64,000 bases of DNA. It comes from Cystobasidiopsis lactophilus. Taxonomy: Eukaryota > Basidiomycota > Agaricostilbomycetes > Agaricostilbales > Chionosphaeraceae. The DNA is taken from NCBI GenBank assembly GCA_001599975.1, contig BCIO01000005.1, positions 1-64,000 of the forward strand, in the 5' to 3' direction. The notes under the pieces were generated by a model. It was not told where the DNA came from, searched no databases, and worked only from the letters and a program-made list of their open reading frames with translations. This document shows, in pieces, positions 59,076 through 64,000 of this stretch (within the stretch, counting starts at the first letter, position 1; each line of letters starts with the position of its first letter). Position numbers and translations under genes: made by a program.

Positions 59076-61418
59076 CTAACTGGAAAAGTTGGAGAAGAGC
59101 TGGTCCCCAAGGTCGTGGGCCAGCAGGCTGTCGGGCAGCTCGACGTAGCTCATGATCCCGTCTTCATTTTGGTATGGCCATGGGTAGCCCAGCTGAGCCA
59201 AAATGGCGTCAAAGTCGAGTTGAGTGTCCGTCTGAAAGATGCCAGAGTCAGAAGGGCGAGATGATGGGGCAAAGAAGCCATCACCCACCGAAGACGTGTC
59301 CGAGTAGCCGTCAAAATTGAACGCATCCAGGCTAGGGTTGGCCAGCATGGGCGGAGGATCTTTCATGAAGCCATCCAACTTGTCGATCTGGGAGCGCAGC
59401 TTCGAGCTCGTCCCCTTGATGCAAATCAAGGCACTCTCGATGCTCTCGACGAGTTCGGCCATTCGAACGAGCGCGCCTCTGACTTTGACGAACATGGAGG
59501 GCGAGAGTTGGCCTGTAAGCAAGGCGCCCAAAACGTTTGCTATCGCGCTCAAATGGTAAAGCTGCAGCCGATTTAAGACAACTTCAGGGTTTAAGAAGTC
59601 GTAGCTGTCTCACCAATGGAGCGGTCATGACCACGAAGTACTCCGTGGGAAATTGGGCGAGCCGGCCTAGCAAGGCGAGCATGACCTCGGCTGAAACGTC
59701 GACCTTTGACTGGTCCAGGTTGAGAGCGAAGAGCCTGAGAAGCTCTTTTGTGCAAAGAATGTTCATGGCCTGTCAGCATGAATGTGAGCCCTATGTGGGA
59801 TTGCTTGAGGGCTGTTCGAACCTGGAAGCCAAAAATGTCCGAGGAAGCCTCTCCGGTCAGCGGCGGAACATGGACGAAGCAAGGCTCCAAATTCGCTTCG
59901 AAGTTGGCCAAGAGCTGCATCGTTTTAGCACTCATAGCCAAAGCATCCTCGCCTGTAGACTTATCAGAGCCGCACGAGCCGAATGCAGAACAATTCTCAC
60001 CAGCAGGTTTCGAGTCCAGCACTATAGAACCCATTCCCTGTCGACTCGGCGCTGCGTTGGCGACGTGTTCAAGAATGCCTGTTATCTATTGATTAAAAAA
60101 GGGTTAGGTCAAGGGGGCAGGGTGTTAACGTACGATATAAATCGGTCACTGCAGAAGGCTGATCAGCTTGGCCACTTGCGACTCGGGCAAAACAGCGGAC
60201 CTTTGTTCCAACCCGCCATCCAGCTGACGGAGCCTTCAACCTGAGTCGCTTCGACGGCTGCGTCGGAATCCATGCTGTCTGATAGCCATTCGTCGGGAAT
60301 CTCCGATGGGTAGTGAACATAACATTGCGCCTCTCTGAGGCGAACCAAATTTCCCCAAACGACCGCCGTGTATACTGATGCAAAATTAGTATGCGAAGCA
60401 TGAAAAAGACAGAGGCACAGCATACCGTCCAACGCGTACATTGACCAGAAAGTTCTGCGGCGCTCTTCAATCTCCACCCGTCCCAGATTACTTGGCCACT
60501 TCCTCTCGTCGTGGAACTGCATGATGCTGGTGAGGGTCAAGCAATTGCCAAGGCACTCTGTTCTTGGCTGATTAGCAAACAGGCCATGATGCGCATTAGG
60601 ACCGACCATTTATCAGTGTGATCTCGCCATTTTGAACCGCAACATTGGCGATGAACAGAGATGCTCGGAGATACTCGAATTGGGTGGCATCAGAGAGGCA
60701 GCGAGGGAAGGCGTCGTGTGCAGCGTCCAAGAACAAAGCGCTGTCCGGCACGTCGGAACAGTCGATTATCGGCGCAGGCAGGTACGCTCCGTCGCGAATC
60801 CGGGCAGACGTCAAGGCGCAAAGTGCCATCACGGTCGCATAAAACGCTCGGTTGTGGTAGTGATCCCCTGACTTCACCCTGGCCAAAAAGGATGGCCAGC
60901 TGCGCCGGCCAGAATCAGCCCCGAGGCACTGCAAGACTAATTCGACTTACTGGACGTGACAGTAGACTGGAAATATGTTGATGCAGTAGATTTCGATGAT
61001 TCGTAAGATCACAGGCCTCTTTGCCACTTCGACCATCCGCCAGGCGCTCTGTTCGGGGGCTGCAGACTTGGACGACCCAGGAGTAGGCAATGGGAACGCA
61101 GGCCCTGGCGGATCTGCAGATGACTTGCGTCCAGATGCCGGCTGCCCAACCGAGGTCACCATCCCAGGAGCTTGATGCGGCTTGATAGTGCGTGAACGCT
61201 TACCCCTCGTCTCTTATACGGCCTGTCGTTGGTGCACTTTTGACCGTATACAATGCAACTTTGGCATGACCCAGGCTGATCCTCGGAGCGGGCGCACTGA
61301 ACGCAATGGCTGGGTCGGCTCTTGCCTCTCGGCGGCCAGCAGCGAAAGGACGAACCTTGATGCCTCTCCGGTTGCAGAAGTCGCATGCCCTGGATACTCG
61401 AGTTCGTTTGGTGCTCAT
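59076..61418 (-). CDS. Zn2Cys6-type fungal transcription factor
   Basis: Nuclear regulator with a GAL4-type zinc cluster and a fungal-specific middle domain. ATG 61418 begins MSTKRTRVSRACDFCNRRGI. The cluster continues in the next exon with HCVQCARSEDQPGSCQSC, IVYGQKCTNDRPYKRRG, the usual end. The expected third Cys after GIK is not seen in the best splice (it reads Ser, or Val if unspliced), while two extra Cys follow. The middle domain has EIYCINIFPVYCHV, RAFYATVMALCALTSARI, EIEERRRTFWSMYALDGML and ECLGNCLTLTSIMQF. The C-terminus is acidic/aromatic (LDAFNFDGYSD, FDAILAQLGYPWPYQ), suited to activation, ending at 59076. It diverges from the ADH gene, 289 bp away, which may be its target. Confidence 0.78.
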
Positions 61419-61707
61419 TGGTGAACGATGGTGCCTGTGTCGTGTTTGTCGACGTCGCTGTCGTGGTTGAGGAGCAAGCCGCAAAGTGGAGATGTCGCCG
61501 AACGACCCGGCGTCGGCAGCGTTGATTTCTGGCGCTGCTCTTCGGACTACTGTCGCTTCTAGGCTTGCCAAGTGGTGTGTCGCGCCCTGTAATGCGGAGA
61601 GGGCGAGTCATCAGCGGAAAACGTTTTTCTGCAAAGATGAGCAGTTTAGCAGTGCGATTAGGACCCTGGAATGCGCGGCTCTCTCTTTTCCTCACGCTGC
61701 CAGAACG
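61419..61707. promoter_or_regulatory. Divergent promoter, zinc-cluster factor / ADH
   Basis: 289 bp between start codons. Both promoters must lie here. A run of CGG/CCG triplets suits zinc-cluster binding in general, but none forms a clear spaced repeat by eye. Confidence 0.4.
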
Positions 61708-63812
61708 ATGGATTCTACTCTCGAAAAAGGATTGTACTCGAAATTGGAGGCCAGTGATGACCTGGTCTTCAAAGGTGAGTCCGCTCTTGCAGGCTTCCCC
61801 TGTGCGTGCTGTGTTGTCTCTAGAGCTCAGGCCGCTACTTTCAGGATATGCGACTCATTCGGTTGAGAAGTGGAACGAGTTCAAGATTGTGGACTTTGAA
61901 CCCAAGCGCCTGGAAAGCCACGATGTCGAGGTGGCGATTCTGTACTGTGGAGTCTGCGCATCGGACGTTCACACCATCACCGGCGGCTGGGGAACCGACA
62001 TCATTCTGCCCATGATTACTGGACACGAGATCACTGGCATTGTCCACCGAGTGGGCAGTGCGGTGAAAGAATTCAAGAAAGGCGACCGTGTTGGTGTGGG
62101 CGCTCAGATTGGAGCGGTGGGTTCAATCTTTGTTGCTGCTTTCCGGCCACTGAACTCGCTGCGCAGTGCCTCTCTTGCTCTCGCTGCAAAGGGGACAACG
62201 AACAATACTGCGCTGGCCAGATTGACGTAGGCTGCTCACCGTCGCATCTTGCGGCTTCGCACTGACCCGCACTTCGAAGACCTACAACGCCAAGTATGCC
62301 AACGGTGACATTGCGCATGGTGGTTACTCGACCGGCATTCGGGCCAACGAACGCTTCGTTTTCGCAATTCCGGATGGCCTTGCCTTGTCCCAAGCCGCGA
62401 CCATGCTGTGCGCCGGCATCACTACTTACTCTCCCTTGGTCCGCTTTGGCTGTGGACCTGGCAAAAAAGTAGCCGTCATCGGCATTGGCGGACTCGGCCA
62501 TTTCGCTTTGCAGTGGGCCCGCGCTTTGGGAGCCGACGAGGTCATCGCAATTTCGCATACAGGAAGCAAGCGAGCAGACGCCTTCGACTTGGGCGCTACT
62601 CGCTTTGTGGCCACTTCCGAGTTTCCCGACGGACTTGCTTCGGCTGGTTTAAGCGATATTGATATCATCGTGCGCTTGACCTCTACCATTCTTTTCAGAG
62701 CCGACGTTGATTCCACGTGCTGGCCAGATCTCGACAATCGACCTCGCTTCTGCGATTCCACTTGCTGACCTGGCATCCATCACTTCAGTTCATGGAAATC
62801 TCTTGAACTTGGCCATGCCCGACCAACCGCTCTCGCTGCGGGCCGATGATCTGGCTGGCAGCGGAACGCTCCTTGGCGTCACCCACATTGGTTCCAAGGT
62901 TGAGATCAACGCCAGTGTGTTTTTTCGCTGTTGTCTTTCGATCCAGGCGGAGCTGACGGCCTGTGCAGTGTTAAAGCTGGCCGTCAAGAAGGGCGTTCGT
63001 GCTTGGACCCAAGAGATGCCCATGTCAGAGTGTGGCACCGCCGTCTCTAATCTTCATGGGGACACCAAGTCTGAGGTCCGCTATCGGTGAGTGCAGCTCG
63101 ATTTCCTAGTTGTATTTGAGATCTAATCGTCATTCGCCATCAGCCAAGTCCTCAAGCAGGACATCATCGACTACGGTTATGTCGAGCGTGCCCCGATTCC
63201 GAGCGCTTCAAGCAAACAGTCGGTCATTGTTGCACGACTTGGGCAGAACGCTGGTGCGTATTGGCCATATTCCTCACTGAGCTTGGTTGATGGCGTGCTT
63301 CAGGAATCCAAATCACCTTGGCCTGCATTAGTGAGTTTCGCCTTTCGCATTACTGATCTTGTGTATGTCTCAACCCCTTGGATCCAGGCTCCGTCACCCT
63401 TGTCGGCAGCTTCATGCAGCCCAACACCCTGGTATGCTCGGCCATGACTTTCGGCTTCCTACTGCTTTTTGCTATGATGGGCCAAGGTCAGTCCTGCATT
63501 TCAAATTCATGCTAATAGCTGACATGAATCCTAGCTGGCTCGTTTGCACGATTCCGCAGCGTCAGCTCCAAAACTTTGGCCAAAAGCGCCTTGCCTGTCC
63601 TGGTCTGGTTCACCGTCTATCCCGTCATCCTGCCCCTGTTGGAGCAAGCAGTTGGCATCTGGTTTGGGTCGGCCCTCTCTGCGAGCTTGGCCACCTTCGC
63701 CAACTTGATCGTCGCCTTCGTTGCCGGCAACGTCTCGTTCTTTGATGCCGCCGCAGACGTGGCCTTATGCTTTACTGTGGCCTTTGGATCCAGAATTATG
63801 CTTGGAAATTGA
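61708..63812 (+). CDS. Zinc alcohol dehydrogenase (CAD/ADH6-like) with C-terminal membrane domain
   Basis: NADP-linked medium-chain alcohol/aldehyde reductase. ATG 61708 begins MDSTLEKGLYSKLEASDDL. The catalytic zinc site is YCGVCASDVH and GHEITG; the structural zinc site is CLSCSRCKGDNEQYC. The Rossmann motif is IGIGGLGHFALQWARALG; near the domain end come VLKLAVKKGVRAWTQEMP and VRYRQVLKQD. A short intron (31 nt, 62670-62700, or a longer variant) is needed after DIDII. Without any stop, phase-consistent introns (63254-63303, 63331-63387, 63487-63534) join the ADH exon to about 130 residues with roughly four membrane segments (SVTLVGSFM, VCSAMTFGFLLLFAMMG, VLVWFTVYPVILPLLEQA, FANLIVAFVAG). 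This may be a fusion or a separate gene with an overlooked start. Confidence 0.72.
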
Positions 63813-64000
63813 GCGTTTACATTATAAGCTTCTCTTCTTGATTGAAACATTGAAAACCACCCAACGGCCCGGGCTCGCAAAGTGACCAATAGCAACAAGT
63901 CTTCGGTGTAATTCCCGAGTACATTTCAAACCAGATCATGCACAGCTCAGTATATTTTATGAGCGTTAAGCAAGGGGGCGACCTCTTCTGCAGTCCGGAC

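Overview
This is a gene-dense, intron-rich nuclear segment of a fungal genome, most likely a basidiomycete (possibly a Pucciniomycotina yeast; the subphylum cannot be fixed by eye). The eukaryotic and fungal markers are eIF4E, Mediator, a DASH kinetochore subunit, COG, BRE1 and WDR5, a PDR-type ABC pump, a Zn2Cys6 regulator and GH3 glucosidases. Most genes are broken by many short introns, usually 40-65 nt, with GT..AG ends and a C-T-N-A-Y branch site. At least one GC-AG intron is present. I found about 29 protein genes, almost end to end, and no convincing transposon, retroelement, viral fossil, rRNA or tRNA gene. Exon boundaries were inferred by hand from splice consensus, frame continuity and family knowledge, so single junctions may be wrong.

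Layout. 0.5-8.8 kb: an F-box protein, a PA-TM-RING ubiquitin ligase, the histone H2B ligase BRE1 and the mitochondrial protein SHE9/MDM33. 9-16 kb: an uncharacterised protein whose paralogue lies at 23.6 kb, an unknown protein, a flavin monooxygenase and the first of three related short-chain dehydrogenases (SDRs). Two copies of a short unexplained repeat lie at 10.45 and 11.93 kb. 16-22.5 kb: eIF4E, a MED5-like Mediator subunit, the COMPASS subunit WDR5/SWD3 and the dolichol-pathway subunit NUS1, the last two divergent with 34 bp between start codons. 23.6-27.3 kb: the paralogue of the 9.6 kb protein followed by two more SDRs, so the 9-16 kb gene content partly recurs. 27.9-32 kb: a CorA/MNR2-type Mg2+ transporter, DAD1 and a serine-rich single-pass membrane protein. 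32.4-39 kb: two tandem secreted GH3 beta-glucosidases. 39-47 kb: an F-box/LRR-like protein, a membrane-anchored histidine acid phosphatase, an ARO8-type aminotransferase and phosphoacetylglucosamine mutase. 47-59 kb: a full-length PDR ABC transporter, RRP36, a ubiquitin C-terminal hydrolase and COG3. 59-64 kb: a Zn2Cys6 factor divergent from a zinc alcohol dehydrogenase whose reading frame appears to run on into a multi-pass membrane domain.

Most genes are housekeeping and do not form one pathway. Local links are BRE1 with WDR5 (H2B ubiquitination promotes COMPASS H3K4 methylation, but they are 13 kb apart), the tandem glucosidases (cellobiose-type sugars) and the Zn2Cys6/ADH pair (possible local regulation). 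The points most worth following are the two-member unknown family with a C-terminal Cys/His motif, the ADH-membrane fusion, the paired 10.45/11.93 kb repeat with coding-like and compensatory-looking substitutions, and the intron differences among recent paralogues.
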